Source: Polytrichum commune
Taxonomy: Eukaryota; Streptophyta; Polytrichopsida; Polytrichales; Polytrichaceae
Direction: 5' to 3'
Assembly: GCA_950295325.1 (NCBI GenBank)
Contig: OX485807.1
Span: 38,038,440-38,098,439 of the forward strand
Length of the DNA stretch: 60,000 bases
Both the position numbers and the translations under genes were made by a program. Shown in pieces: positions 35,200 to 48,139 of the stretch. Below the pieces are notes generated by a model, which saw only the letters and a program-made list of their open reading frames with translations, did no database searches and was not told the origin of the DNA. How positions within the stretch are numbered: position 1 is the stretch's first letter; every line of letters starts with the position of its first letter.

Positions 35200-38100
35200 T
35201 AATCAATTTACTGTGGTCATCCAAAGTCAATTTATTGTGGTTAGATAGCCAAAAAAAAAAGTACCCATAATCTTGATTCGAACAAGAGGATCTAAACTAA
35301 CTTCACTGATACGTGCAATCAGGTGGCCTTTGCAACTAGGTTGCCTCATTTACCCACACAAATTACCTTGGGTCAAAACCATATCACAAAAACACGTAAC
35401 TTTGTCTACCAATCCATATGACGACCACCGTAACAACCGAGACCTCACAAGGAGCATCTCCGGCTTCAAATTGGGAATGTTAAAATTTGTTTTTGTAGAA
35501 TTAATTGGGTGCACCGAGGCGAGGTTGACAAAAAATTTGGAATATAAAGTGACAGGTGTTTATAAATGATAACTCAATCAATCTTTACTAAGTCTACTAG
35601 CTTGATGCATGATAGAATTTAATAGATTATTTTCATGGTATTAAAAACACTACACTCAGTTGACCAAATGATCTTGAATTATTGACAAGCTTGCATTTTC
35701 TATTACAATGGTCACAAGGTTGGGAAGGAAGCGGAACCCATGCATCACGGCCGGTGTTGGTTGGGTATAGGAAAATGCGTGGTATCAATAATCAACGTCA
35801 ATAAGGGCATCAAAGAACCCACCCATGGGCCTATCAAAAGCGTAATGTCAGTCAACCCAGATGGCGGATTCTTCATACCACGTGCAAATTAATGTGAGTG
35901 TAAGAAGGGGTATTATTTGAGGCATCAACATACATAGTATACATAAGGGAGTGGTATTATATTTTTTGTAGTGTGTACATCTAAAAAGGCTATGAAGAAT
36001 GTTGAAATAAAGGTAGATCATGTACAAAAGAGGGCCCTAGGTTTCAGTGAAAAAGTTGACAATAGATGTGTTAATTCTGTCTAATTCATGGTTTTTCTAT
36101 TGTTGTCATATGGTAATTATAGTCCTCGATGACTACCTTGTCCATTCTTGTTGGGGTTTGAAGTTGGGTTCTAGGTTTTCAAAAATTGGAGGCTCACGGA
36201 GTGCTCATGGGCTTCCTTGAGTAGAAATGTTCCATGACTTTTCTCATGGGAAAGTGAAAATGGACTTTATACGTAACAAATGCTTATTCGATTCGAGATT
36301 TATATTTTGTATGTGTAGTGGAGAAATTTATTACATTACATTGAGAAGCTTAGTATAAATACATGAGTCCATTTTCTAGCATGCCATTAGTACATGTACA
36401 TTTGTTTTTCTCTATAAACTTCTTGTATATAGGGGATTTGAATTCATAGCAACCCACGGCGCACATCATTTAGGTTTCCAATGAAGAGTCCACCCCCTAG
36501 GCAACCAACTACTGATATTTGGTACTTATGTCAAGGTGAATGAATATGTAGTATTTAGGTCAATAGCATTCTATTGATATAGAGTAATTTTCCCCTGGTA
36601 TAGATGTTCTTGCATGGTATGTTGACCTGAATGGTATCAAAAACAAAAAATACCATGACATACACATATCCTATTGGTAGCAAACATTGTGATATCCTTG
36701 TTGTAGATACTTGAATGGTATTAAGAAAAGAAGATACTAGACCAACATTAGTTATAAGGTTATGACTATTGATATCGGGTGTAAAAAAAGAAACAATAAT
36801 CACAAACCAACAGGAAACCAACATCAAATGCAAATCTAGGTTTCTCCTATATTCGAGAGGTGTAAAATATCACAAAACCTACAGAGGGATATGAAGCAAG
36901 CATGCTCATGACACATGTCAATATGTTGATTGAATAAGACCATACTTTCAGCATACTTCTACAAAATTAAGGATTGTAGCCTACATTGGATGAAAGAAGG
37001 CTTAACAATCAAAATGCTTCCATATAAAGAGCATACATCATGTTTGTGCATTGCCTTTATCTTTAATGCCCCTACATACCGTTTTCTTGTGGAGAAAAAA
37101 AATGAACGTACATACAAAGTGATGATAACTAAGAAATAGAAAAATCTATATATGCTAAAAATTGAAATAAAGAGAAATATCTTTTACCCTATATATACCC
37201 AAAAAAAGGCTTGCAAAAGATACGCTTCCAATATTTGTACCAAAATTTATTTCAACTTTGTTTAATAAAGTCATGAATTTTTTTCTCTATTGAATGGAAC
37301 TTGTAAGAAATTGATTCCTTCCATGAATGTCATTATAACCAACGGAATTAACATTATCAAGTCTTGAGTCCAAAAGTAAAGTCCATGGTGGGGGGGGGGG
37401 GGGGGGGTTGGACCCTAAATCCCACCTTCATAATATGTTCCGGTACTCCAAAGGGAAATTGAGAAGGCGATCGAAATCTATCAATTCAAATAGAAACCTA
37501 ATAGATTCGGTACCTCAAATCTACCCATATGGTAGATACTCTTGCCCGTGTACAACTGCTCCTTCTTCAGCCCTTCCCCTGTCTCTGGACTTTCCAGTGC
37601 GAATTTTGCCCTCCCGCATCGATCCCTGGCAATCACAGAGGAGGAATTTGAAGAATGTGGAATCTGATTCAGGGGTCGTGAATCTGTACCAGAATTTCTG
37701 GTCCAATTGGCGAGGAAGATGATCCTCTGTAAGTTGTGCAACATCATACTTAATTCATTCTTTGAAACTTCAGTCATCGAGTAGAACCACTCTTGGTTGT
37801 CAATAGTCACTCGATTTATGTTCTCCAATGAAGTGCTTGTCTTGCTAGCCACCATTGCTGATGTTTTCTCAAGGCCAGAATTTAGGGTTTAAGGATCTTG
37901 GACTAAAATGTAGGGTTTAAGGATCCTCTTTGGAGGTTCTGAAAACCCTGCAAAAAGGATCTTAAACCACCCTCTTGTGGTAATCAAATTTACAACAGTT
38001 AACTTATAATTGCTATGTTTCAGGTGAAATTAACAGAGCGTCTTGTTAAATACAGTTTTGCAGACCATGTACCCTACGTGCGGGTCAGATTAGGCGTAAA

Positions 38101-38820
38101 TGAATTATTTTTTGCCAAAACGTGCCACATGTGATCATGTGATTAATTGGAGCCTCACAAAAGATGACATGGAAATTGAATATAAGCAGAGTCATGCCCA
38201 ATCAGACCTTGACTGCACGCTGCACAAGCTTGGGATTCTCAATTCTTCTCCACCCAGGCATTAGCTTGCCCACTTGTTTGATGGGCTGTGGGCCTTGAGG
38301 CTTGTAAATTTCTCTAATGTATGTATCTAGCTGTGTTTAGTCAATTTGAATTGAATGCTAATTATATCAGAAAATTATGGTCAATGTGTCGGGATGTTTT
38401 GGACTATCGAAATTGTTTAGAATGTTTTAGATTATGTGATTCTTTGTGTTCTTGAGACTGGTAGGGAGATGAGCTTACTGTGAATGGCTGATGTAGCAGA
38501 ATCCACAGTGTTTTTAAGATGGAGATTTTCACTTGAATTGCAGGTGTACAATTTGTAGAGTTCGGGGACTTGGAGGCCACCAGAAAGGCAGTTGTTGCAG
38601 GGTGTAATGCAGCTAAACGCCTCCCCTAAAAAATTTTGAAGGCACCTAAAATAATGCTCTTGAAAATTTGACAAGGAGTTCATTTTTATATAACTGTCTC
38701 TTGGCCAAAGTCAAACACCTTCGCTTCAATTCACCAAAATTGGGGGTTCCCACACTACTTGAATCCTTAAGTCAACGTTTTAGTGTTTCTACATGACAAT
38801 TTTTCCTCTGAAAGTTTGCG
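35200..38820. other. Intergenic; one GC-richer block, one poly-G run
   Basis: A run of 18 G lies at 37390-37407. The block 37430-37860 is richer in GC and open on both strands (37408-37722 + and 37481-37855 -, 104 and 124 residues), as old coding or captured sequence might be. I could not assign either frame. Elsewhere nothing is recognised. Confidence 0.4.
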
Positions 38821-38852
38821 TTGCAGTTTGTTCTGGTCATATATGTTTACAG

Positions 38853-39147
38853 GCTCCAGGCTTTCTCAAGAGTGTGGCTGCAAAAGGCGATCACCTGAAG
38901 TCCCAACTCAAAAAGCGGCAAGGGAAGAATCCACATGTGAAGGAGGTGTGGGGCCAAGGTCTTCTTGTTGGAATTCAACTAGATGTTCCCGGTTCACCGT
39001 TAGTTGCAGCTGCTCTAAAAGCAGGCCTCCTTATTCTTACTGCAGGCAAGGGTGATGTTATTTGCCTTGTGCCCTCTCGTTATTACCTACAAAGAACTTG
39101 ACCAAGCCATTGACATCCTTGAGAGCTGTATGACTAGTTTGGACTAA
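38853..39147 (+). pseudogene. Acetylornithine aminotransferase, last exon only, frameshifted
   Basis: After a splice-acceptor-like TTTACAG the frame reads APGFLKSVAAKGDHLKSQLK, then HVKEVWGQGLLVGIQLDVPGSP and LKAGLLILTAGKGDVICLVP. This is the C-terminal domain of class-III aminotransferases of the acetylornithine type (arginine pathway, plastid). After a 2-base deletion near 39072 (or equivalent) it continues PLVITYKELDQAIDILESCMTSLD and a stop at 39145-39147. The usual RLVPPL motif is broken here: R is C, and the frame shifts in the PP. No upstream exons for the PLP-lysine or substrate-binding parts were found within several kb. A retained intron border means it was copied as DNA rather than from mRNA. 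Confidence 0.75.
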
Positions 39148-39339
39148 GAATCATCTGAGAGAAGTTTTCAAAATCAGAAAACTTGTGAATGTTGGGCCAC
39201 CAATGCAAGGCTGGATCAGCAGCCCTGTTAAATTTAGGTATGTGATACATTTGCAGGAGGCAGAGGGTTGGGACTATAAACCGATCAGGCTGGCTCTCTG
39301 AGTGATTACAGGTTCAAAGCACCCAGGTACATGTACTTT

Positions 39340-39720
39340 AAGGTAGATGGGTCTTAAATGGTTACTTTTTCCGACTAGCCTAGGATATGAAATATGCTAT
39401 TAGTACAAGATGATTAGCAGATCCAAGTCGAGGCCATAGCCACTTTCCTCAAATTCTTGGAGCTCATATGAATATCTTATCTATTATCAAGGTAAAGATT
39501 CTCATTTCACTAAGTGGTCATATAGGTCCCCCCAATGATGTTGACTATTGAGCCTAGAATGGTCATCAAAATTCTTTTAGCAGGTAGTCCAATCTCTCTT
39601 AAACTCATGTCTTTTTGGTATCCATTCTTGGAGCCTCTCCAAACCACATATGACTCAACTACAGGTGTTCTAATAAGAAAAGTAACTGAATAAGGGTTGT
39701 CTACTCTATACACACATTCG
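39340..39720. repeat. Single arm of the large foldback family
   Basis: It begins AAGGTAGATGGGTCTTAAATG, like the left arm of 47287-48128, and stays similar for about 380 bp. It lies between the aminotransferase fragment and the exon-like segments at 39783. Confidence 0.6.
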
Positions 39721-39782
39721 TATGCTTTCAAAGTATTCTGTATGACTATATTTGGGGTGTTTCTCTTGAAACCTCTTTGTAG

Positions 39783-40135
39783 GCAGGAAGAGCAGGGTGT
39801 TGCCAGCACAGGAACATTGGAACTCGTGAACATTTTGAGTTGATCACAATGCGAAAGAGGATTGAGAGCAGGACACATTGCAAATTGTCACCAAAGAGCA
39901 TTGAGCATGAGCTTTTTGCACTCCAAAGGCGTCGCGCACAGAGATTTGAAAAGTCGAAAGGTGATGGTAATTTAACACACTGACATGAGCATTAATGTCA
40001 TGATTGCAGACTTTGGTTTATCCCAGTTCATTGTGGATTTTGCAGACACAGCATTTGATGTCTTCTAGAAATCCATTTGTTACCCAGGACACAACACTTT
40101 ATGACCTCAATCAGCAGATGTCTACAGTTTTGCAG
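39783..40135 (+). other. Two exon-like segments of an unidentified gene
   Basis: A frame from 39783 (after TTTGTAG) to a stop at 39981-39983 includes ELITMRKRIESRTHCKLSPK and HELFALQRRRAQRFEKSKGD. A second segment, 40046-40135, sits between TTTGCAG and CAG/GTAGGG and is exactly 30 codons: TQHLMSSRNPFVTQDTTLYD then LNQQMSTVLQ. Both look like real plant exons by composition and borders. I do not recognise the protein. The phases of the two segments do not join cleanly with a GT donor, so the gene is probably a fragment. Confidence 0.35.
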
Positions 40136-40149
40136 GTAGGGAACATGCT

Positions 40150-43100
40150 ATGAGGTAGCGACAGGGAATAAGAGCCTTTTCTCTGATGAATTTTTGAACC
40201 ATAGAAACAGAATAATATCTGTTATGTAAGGTAGAAGTGTGTCATTCGGATGCTCTTCTCCTTGCACCCACACCTTGCAGACTATGAAACATGCAGTTAG
40301 TGCGAGATGAACTGATATATAGTAGAGGTGCCTATTCCTGATCAGGACCCCATCGGCAATCTATAGGGTATTAGAATTTCAGTCAGGTTGAGACTGAATT
40401 TTGATTTGGCCGGGATTGGATTTCGATTTGGTCACAACCAATAGTGCCATGACACATGTCTTGGTTTTGAGTTCTAAATTGAGTGAGCAGTTAAAATTAG
40501 CAGTTATGGTAGACTCTAAACATTGGCAATCTAATCAAACCAAGTTTTGGCTTCAAAAATTTGCAATAATTTCAATTTAAGGAATAAAATTACCCAAAAA
40601 ATTGCAATCCTCATTTCTATCTTCCTACATGTGAGAAAATTGCACCACCTTATACTTCTCTAAATTTGACACACAATCTCTTCAGTGATCAGTTTTAAGT
40701 GCCTCTACTCTAGAATGATTTTCGTTCAACCTCCCCAGTGACTCCAAGCAAGCATTGCAAACTCACCGAAGTTTGCCAAGTCTCCAGTGCATCACAAGTC
40801 TAATATCCTTTGTAAAGTTTTACTCGTAACTAACTCACTGTGGCGGCAAAAATTATGTTCAACTATGTCAAAATGATTGTTGTCACCTTCTCGGATGCAC
40901 TTCATAGTATCTGTGTGGGTTTTGGGGCTGCTCAGATTGTCTCCTCAAATCCCTGTACAACCTTGTCCACTTGGTTTAGGTGATGACATTCATTAGAAGG
41001 ACTGAGAAAGTGATTGTGAGTCACTCTGTGGAGATACCACCAGATGATGCGATTGCAACATAAGTCCAAGCTTGGAAGTGCAAATGTTGCACAGTTCTCT
41101 GTGGTGAAATTATTGGGTTCTCTTTACAAGTCATTAACACACAGATGCAAGAAGAATCAAGAATGAAGTTAGTGTAACTTGGATTAACCTTCAGCTCTAG
41201 GACCTGAATTCTTCCTGATTTTGCTTCAATTGGAGCTTTTGTGACTGGATAAAAACTTACTGAAATAAGGGTAGTTGTGGGAACTGATAGCTCCAATTCA
41301 TGATGCTCCTTGCCATGGGATTAAGGTATTCGGGTGTTGATTGGTTTGTACTTCTTCATTTCCATCTTCTATTGAGCAGATTTATGTCTCCAAATTTGTG
41401 TTGGATTGGCAAATCTATGATGAAACATTTACAAAACAAAAAACAAAACTGAACCAAAAACTGGACCTCCCCCTATTTAGTAATAGTTATTGGAAGTGCA
41501 CATTCGTGATTCCTTCATTGAATATACAAGTCCTCCCAACTGTGTCCAATATTAAGTGTGGAGTAGTGAATAAATCTGATGACATAGTCCAAACTCTTTT
41601 ACACATGCGCCCTTATGGTGTTTGTTCTTTGATCCTCACCTAACCTCACACCAATCAAATAGAGGTGCCCGGTTAAGGAAAGTAACCTAATAACACCCGC
41701 ATATCTTAGAGCAGGACAAGTCCAATGTCACTCATAAACCGAACCACCATTCACAAAAAAAAATGTGCTTCTCAAGATGGGAGGGAGAGAGTTATTGTAT
41801 ATGACGATACCTCTCATCCATCCAACGTAAAAACTTAATCTCCTATAAGTTTGTGGCCAACTTGCCTCAAATAACTTGGACTAGATTAATGCAAGGTCTT
41901 TGAAATAATTCCCTTGTCAAATTAATCGAAAATAGTATCCTCCAAACTGCATATTGTTTCAGGGCTTTTATGTTGGATTAATGAGAGGTACGCTCATATG
42001 CAATAATTCCCTCTCTCCTTCAAGATAAACTTAGACCAAATGGTTGATTGCAAATAAATGCTCCCAAACATGTAGGTAATAACTCTTCAGATACGTCTCT
42101 ATTAATGACACATAGAGACGCTATGGTGACCACGGTGACCAAAGTGACCATGGGAACTGAGTGACTAGATGATCTTTGTAGTGGTGGGGTTAGTGTGGTT
42201 GTGGTGTTGTAAGGATACATGATCATTTTTCTTCATAAGGTGGCCGCCGAGTCATAGGACTTCTCAGCGGTTCATTGTAGCATCACATGTTTAGTGGTCG
42301 GGGTTTGGTCCTTGATGGCCTTGTACGAGCATTGTATTGTGATGTTAGTGACTTGGCATTTGCTATGTGAGTTACTTGACTCAAAAGTTTATATCTTATT
42401 GCCACCAGCCCCTGCCGTAAGTTGTGACAGTTCCTTAGCCAGTGTTATCATTTATTCTTTTACAATCCTAATTATTTATTAGTCAGTGAATATTTGAGGT
42501 TGCTAGGGTAGTTGTGTGTCTATTGGTAGTGGTTAGTTGTTTCTTATTAATGACACATAGATATAATCCGACTAAAGCTGACTCATTGTTGCAATGCAGC
42601 TAATTCAGCCATGCAACAAATCAACTCCAGCAACAATGTGGCAGAAAATTATGGAATATTGGCAGCCTCCCAACTCCGAGTGTGACTCTCATATCTTCAA
42701 CTTACTTGCATGCTGGAAGCAGTCTTGATCAGGCCGTCACACAAATGATAAAGCCGGTGGCAAATGCGGAAGTTGCCATTGTGTGCTGTCCTTTCGGATG
42801 TCCCCACATTATTTGTGTTTCTCTTTTACAAAGTGAGTCTATATCATGAGAGAGTTTATTTGTGAAGTCTTGGCATCGAACTCTGGTTGAGTTGGCTAAA
42901 ACATGAGAGTTGATGCATCAAGATATCTCAGTTTTTTTGATGTTTAATGCTTATTTCTTAGATTACCACACTGACAAAGTGGTGTTGGGTTGTTAAAAAA
43001 CAACTTTTTAGCTTGTCTTACTAGAATGGGTATGCAAGCCAGCCTTGCATAGGTCGAAGCGGGGTTTGAGATGGCGGGTCTCATGGGCATACCTCATTTT

Positions 43101-43260
43101 AGATCTTAAGGTTCTCTCAAAATGTTCGGATCGTAGGAGGAGGTCCAAAAAGTTTCACCCAACTTTCAAAATTGGTTCCAACACACGACAAAGCTAACAA
43201 CCTCTTGATAGAAAGTATTTTTCAAGAAGGATTGAACCCACAGTTCTGTCTCTCTTTGAG
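40150..43260. other. Intergenic with dispersed repeat pieces
   Basis: The stretch 41585-41690 is a foldback-family piece. The stretch 41955-42015 matches 16590-16650. No frame has a recognisable product. Confidence 0.4.
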
Positions 43261-43288
43261 GAACTTTACAGATAACTCTGATAGGAAG

Positions 43289-44650
43289 TGCATATTTTGG
43301 GTGAATGTAGCATGAACTCCAAATAACCACCAAGAGGAGAGTGCATGATGAGTTCCATGTAGCAATGAGCTATCCACCTACTCATGTAATGTATGAGGCA
43401 TAGCCGGCCCATAACTTTGTCTAATCTTGTACAAAATCCAAAAATTATAAATGAAATGCTCTCCACGTAAATAGAAAGTTGTTGGAAGTGCTCTCCACTT
43501 GGATGAGTAACCAGTGGTGTAGACATAAAAGTAGTGTAATTTTTGGGTGGATATAGCATGAACTCCATAACCAGCAAGAAGACAGTGGATAATGAGTTAT
43601 TGTAGGAACAAGACATCCACCTACTTATGCAATCTATGGGGCATAACCAATTTATTCATGGACAAAAACCAAAAGTTATGGATGAAATGCTCTCCAAGAT
43701 ATAGAAAGTTGTTTGAGGTGCTCTCTAATTGGATAAGTGGCTAAGTAGTAATATAGACATATACAGTAGTGCAAATTTTGGGTGGATATAGGATGAAGTC
43801 CAAATATAGCAAGAGGAGAGTGGATGATGAGTTTCGGTAGTAATAAGATATTTACCTACTCAAGTTGTTTACGGGGCATAATCAACTATTTTCTCATGGA
43901 CTTCAACCATATGTTATGGATGAAATCCTCTTCAAGTACATAGAAAGCATAGGGAAGTGCTCTCCACTTGGATGAGTGACCAGTTATGCAAACATCCTTC
44001 AACTGAATGGTCCTATACATTCACATATCACATCCAAAACAAGGAGATTACAAGCATTTGCAACCAGTTCAAGTGCTAAAATTTATGGACCATAATCGAC
44101 GTACTCATGGACAAAACCAAAAGTTATGGATGCTTTGTCTCCATGTAGATAAAAAGCATAGGGAAGTGCTCTAGCCACTTGGATGAGTGGCGGGTTGTGT
44201 ACATAGTGTCATTATTAGACATCAACATCACCTTCATCTTCACAAGTGTTATGCTCCTTGCCAACCCTAACTGATGAATGGTCCCATGTACAATCACATG
44301 TCGCATCCAAAAATGAAAACAAAGAGATCACATGCATTCACTACAAGCATATGAGTCGTGGGTAATTGACATGCGGTTGGTAGAGGAATCTGCAAATCTA
44401 CCACTATGATAGATTTATACATATTTTAGTGACACGGGACAATTTTCATCAACACATAATGTGTTGCCCAAGTCAATTCACATGCTTGTAGTTAAGCCAT
44501 GTATGCGGAAAATTTAATAATAATGCTCATCAAAAGAAATAAGAGATTATGGATGAAATGCTCTCCGCGTAGACAGAAAGCTATTGGAAGTGCTCTCCAC
44601 TTGGATAAGTTTCCGGCTGTGTCAACATCCTCAGCACCTTCGTCTTCACA
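43289..44650. repeat. Degenerate tandem array, period about 240-250 bp
   Basis: Units starting ATTTTGGGTGGATATAGCATG lie at 43289, 43539 and 43778. Later units, more diverged, are seen through the phrase ATGAAATGCTCTCCACGTA with GGAAGTGCTCTCCACTTGGA (about 43455, 43680, 43915, 44120 and 44548). Confidence 0.75.
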
Positions 44651-44708
44651 ATTTTTGCGCTCCTTGCCATCCCTGTCCTTGTCCCTTGGCACCATTCAGT
44701 CACACATA

Positions 44709-44731
44709 TATAGATAGATAGATAGATAGAT
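44709..44731. repeat. Tetranucleotide microsatellite (TAGA)n
   Basis: About six consecutive units. Confidence 0.9.
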
Positions 44732-44982
44732 ATCGCGTGTCCAAAAATGCAGAGATTGCAGGCATTGGCAGCCATTTCATGTGCTCAGAATTAATCAAAA
44801 CGTATGCAAATTTTAGTATGAATAGGGTTGAACCAGAATACAAGTGTATGGCACCAGGTCAGGTTTGTACAAACTTCAATAATATTCAGAACCTGAAAAT
44901 TAATTCCTGTTTTGAAGCAGCAAACCATAGGAGTCGTCATCACTACTTACTCAACAGCGAATATCCCACCATCCACTACTGT

Positions 44983-46810
44983 CAAGCCTGAATGAAAAAA
45001 ATAATCAACTCACTCACATGAGACACATGATGACAAATGTGAGGTTTGCTGGACTCAAGATTTGCATGAGTTTCTTGTAGATGCAGGTATAAAGTACTTA
45101 CCTCTGCAAATCGAGACTTCTGCTAAAAGTTTGATCTCACTGTCTGAAACGGCTCACAGCTCTTGTCAGGTGCCTTATCTTACAGCTTGGTAGAGATGAG
45201 GAAGAAGTACTCCACACCCATCACAAGCTATGCCAAGAAAGTAATCTTTCTGATAAATTTCAGTCGCCCTCAAAACTGTGGAGTTAATCATACAATTTGA
45301 TATGATATGCCTTCCTGAATGAAACTAATGATTAACTCAATCACGGGAGACTGATCACAACAACGTGAGGTTTGCTTAAACCCAAATCTGTACAGATCCA
45401 TTTGTTGTTGATGCACAGTGTAGTACTTACCTTTGAAATTGAAATGAAATTGATTTCAAAAGCCAATTTCCACGAAGCCATAAGGCTTATGGGACTAAAA
45501 AATACACCCATTATGTCAAACAAGCTAATTCCCTACAGTAGCAGAGTGCAATAGCCTCTATGAGATAAGATAGAGGCTAATATCAATATGATGGTCTAAA
45601 ATTTGAAAGAAAGACTTGAGACTCCCTAGTACTGCATTCTCGAATGTTGAAGAAATTCATCTCTAATTGTTGTAGAGGGGACACTCCAACACAAAGTGTG
45701 CCTCATTTTCAACTACATTGTTAGAGCAAAAGTTGCGTGATATGTTATTTCTAGGGATTGGGATAGTGAACCACCGGCCAATTTCAATGGCAAATCTATG
45801 ATTAGAGTTGTGGTAATCAAAGCAACAATGACTTTGTGTTGGGGTGGTGTCAATGGTTGCATTAAGTATGATACACATTCATAGTTGAGAAAGTCCTTGA
45901 GGTGAAGGTTATCTAATTTGTTTGCTGTGAATGGAGACTTCTGCCTGAAAATTTGGTCTTGCTGTCTGAAACAGCTCATGATCATGTTTGCTACAAGGAA
46001 AAACCTCAGTCACAGCTATCAGAAGCTATGCTAAGAAAAAATACTCTTTCCTAAGAAATTAGATCACCTTGCGAACGTAATGAGTTCATGCCAATTAATA
46101 TGATTAACCTTCGGCCTGAATGAACTTAATGATTAACTCAATCACATGAGACTCACAAAGCCAACTTGAGGTTTCCTGAAACCAGAATCTGTTTGCTGTA
46201 GATATGGGTACTAGTACTTGCCGCTGAAAATGGCAACTTCTGCTGAAATTTGATCTCACTGTCTGAAACGGATCATGACCATGATCGCATCGAGGCAAAA
46301 CTTCACAACTATCAGAAGCTGAGCTCTAAACTAATTATTCCTACTCGTAAATTTAGGGCACCCGGCCTTGCAAACCTAATGAATTAAAGCAGATTGATAC
46401 AATAAGATGCGCTTCCCGAATGAAAACATTGATCAACTCAATCACAACACATGAGGTTTTCTGAAACCAGAATCTGCACAAGTTTGTCTGCCGTAGATGC
46501 GGGTAGTAGTACTTACGTTTTGGAAATGGACACTGCTGCTGAAAGTTTGATCTCACTTTCTGAAACACCTCACGACCATGATCATGTTAAAGGAGAAACT
46601 CGACAGCAATCAGAAGCGATGCTAAGAAATATACTCCCACTCATGAAGTTAGTTCACCTTGCAACCCTAATTTGATCTCACTGTCCAAAAGGCCCTTGTG
46701 ATCATGATTGCGAAAACTTCATGTCGCAGCTATCAGAAGCTATGCTACAGAAAATAATATTTCCCAAGAAATTTAGGTCACATTGCAAACCTAACGATTT
46801 GATATGGCGT
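44983..46810. repeat. Degenerate tandem array, period about 297 bp
   Basis: The landmark CTGTCTGAAAC occurs at 45140, 45962, 46259 and, changed, 46556; the last three are spaced 297 bp. Each unit carries GATTAACTCAATCAC, TGAGGTTT with CTGAAAC, AGTACTTAC, and CTATCAGAAGCTATGCTA. A stretch at about 45550-45890 without these landmarks interrupts the array. Confidence 0.75.
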
Positions 46811-47286
46811 GACTAGTTTGAATTGTGAGCATATCCATTATCCATCCTCTGAACGCCGTGGAATTACTTCGTGTGGGCCTTTAAGAAGTCGTGGACACAG
46901 GTGAAGTGCCAATCGACATCTTTCTTCCCATTCATTATAGTTTCCAGTGTTTTCTAGCAGGTGCAATGAATCATCAAAGTGTCCATAAATCCATCGCAAC
47001 CCCGCACAAATGTTGGGTTGGGTCCAAAAAGAATATGTTTTTTGGATCGAATCCGCATATTTTAGCTCAATAGTCGCTGCCCATGCACCTGTCCTCAAAC
47101 TTGTGGCCGGGAGCCTTCCTTTCCACTTAACTTCTGGATTTGCGGACTTGGTCGCAACTTAACTTACAAATCTGACCTCTAGTTTCGAATCTTCATATCA
47201 AACTCTTATTAAATCCCAAACCAGATCATGGGCCAGACCGCACTCGGACTCGGACTTGGACATCACCATTCTACTGCAGGTACGGT

Positions 47287-48128
47287 AAGGTAGATGGGTC
47301 CTTAAGTGGTTACTATTTTCCAATGAGCCCACGTCTCCTAGAATATGAACCACGTGATTTGTATGCGATCGTTAGCGAATCCAAATCGAGGCCGTAGCCA
47401 TTTTCCTCACGATTTTAGGAGCTCATAAGGATATCTTATTCATTATCAAAGTGAATATTCTCATGCTCATTAAATGGTCATATATCCTCCCCGCCCTCAA
47501 TTATGCTGACTATTCAGTTTAAAATGGTTATCATATTACGAGCACACAGTCCAATCTCTTTTAAGTACATGTTTTTTTGATATATGTTAATGGAGCCACA
47601 CCAACCCACATACTGTACCACTCAAATATAGGTGTCTTAGTAAGAAAAGTAACTCATAATGAAAGACCGGGGTTGTCTACGTTATTATGCAATCGGTCCG
47701 CTTCATCACAAGGATTTACGATTTGTGACACCCATGTTAAAAACATGCTCCCTGCTAAGGGAGACAACCCTTATTCGGTTACTTGTCTTAATCAGACAAG
47801 TAAACTTGGGTAGCATGTGGTCAGGTGCGCTTCCAAGAACGGACCAAAAGGGCATGTGTATAAAAGAAATTGGATTATGTGTTCAAAATATGATAAACAT
47901 GTAGGTTCAATAGCCAATATAATTGGGGAGACCTATATGATGACTTGATGAGCACAAAAATCTTCACTTTGATAATGAATTAGACATTCGTATGAGCTCC
48001 AAAAATTGTGAGGAAAGCGGCTATGATCTTGATTTGGATTTGCTAACTATCTTGTACTAATCGTGAGTTTCATATCCTAAGAGAAGTGGACTAGTTGGAA
48101 ATGTGACCATCTAAGACCCATCTACCTT
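47287..48128. repeat. Large foldback element, arms of about 400 bp
   Basis: The left arm begins AAGGTAGATGGGTCCTTAAG. The right arm ends with the inverse, GACCCATCTACCTT. Similarity continues inward nearly to the centre at about 47700, so the element is almost all inverted repeat. Single arms of the same family occur at 10230, 39340 and 49245-49610. Confidence 0.75.
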
Positions 48129-48139
48129 ATAGGTTTGTG

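Noticed and set aside
44983-46810. CRISPR-like array
   Set aside because: Units are about 297 bp, degenerate throughout, with no short identical repeats and unique spacers; this is eukaryotic tandem repeat.
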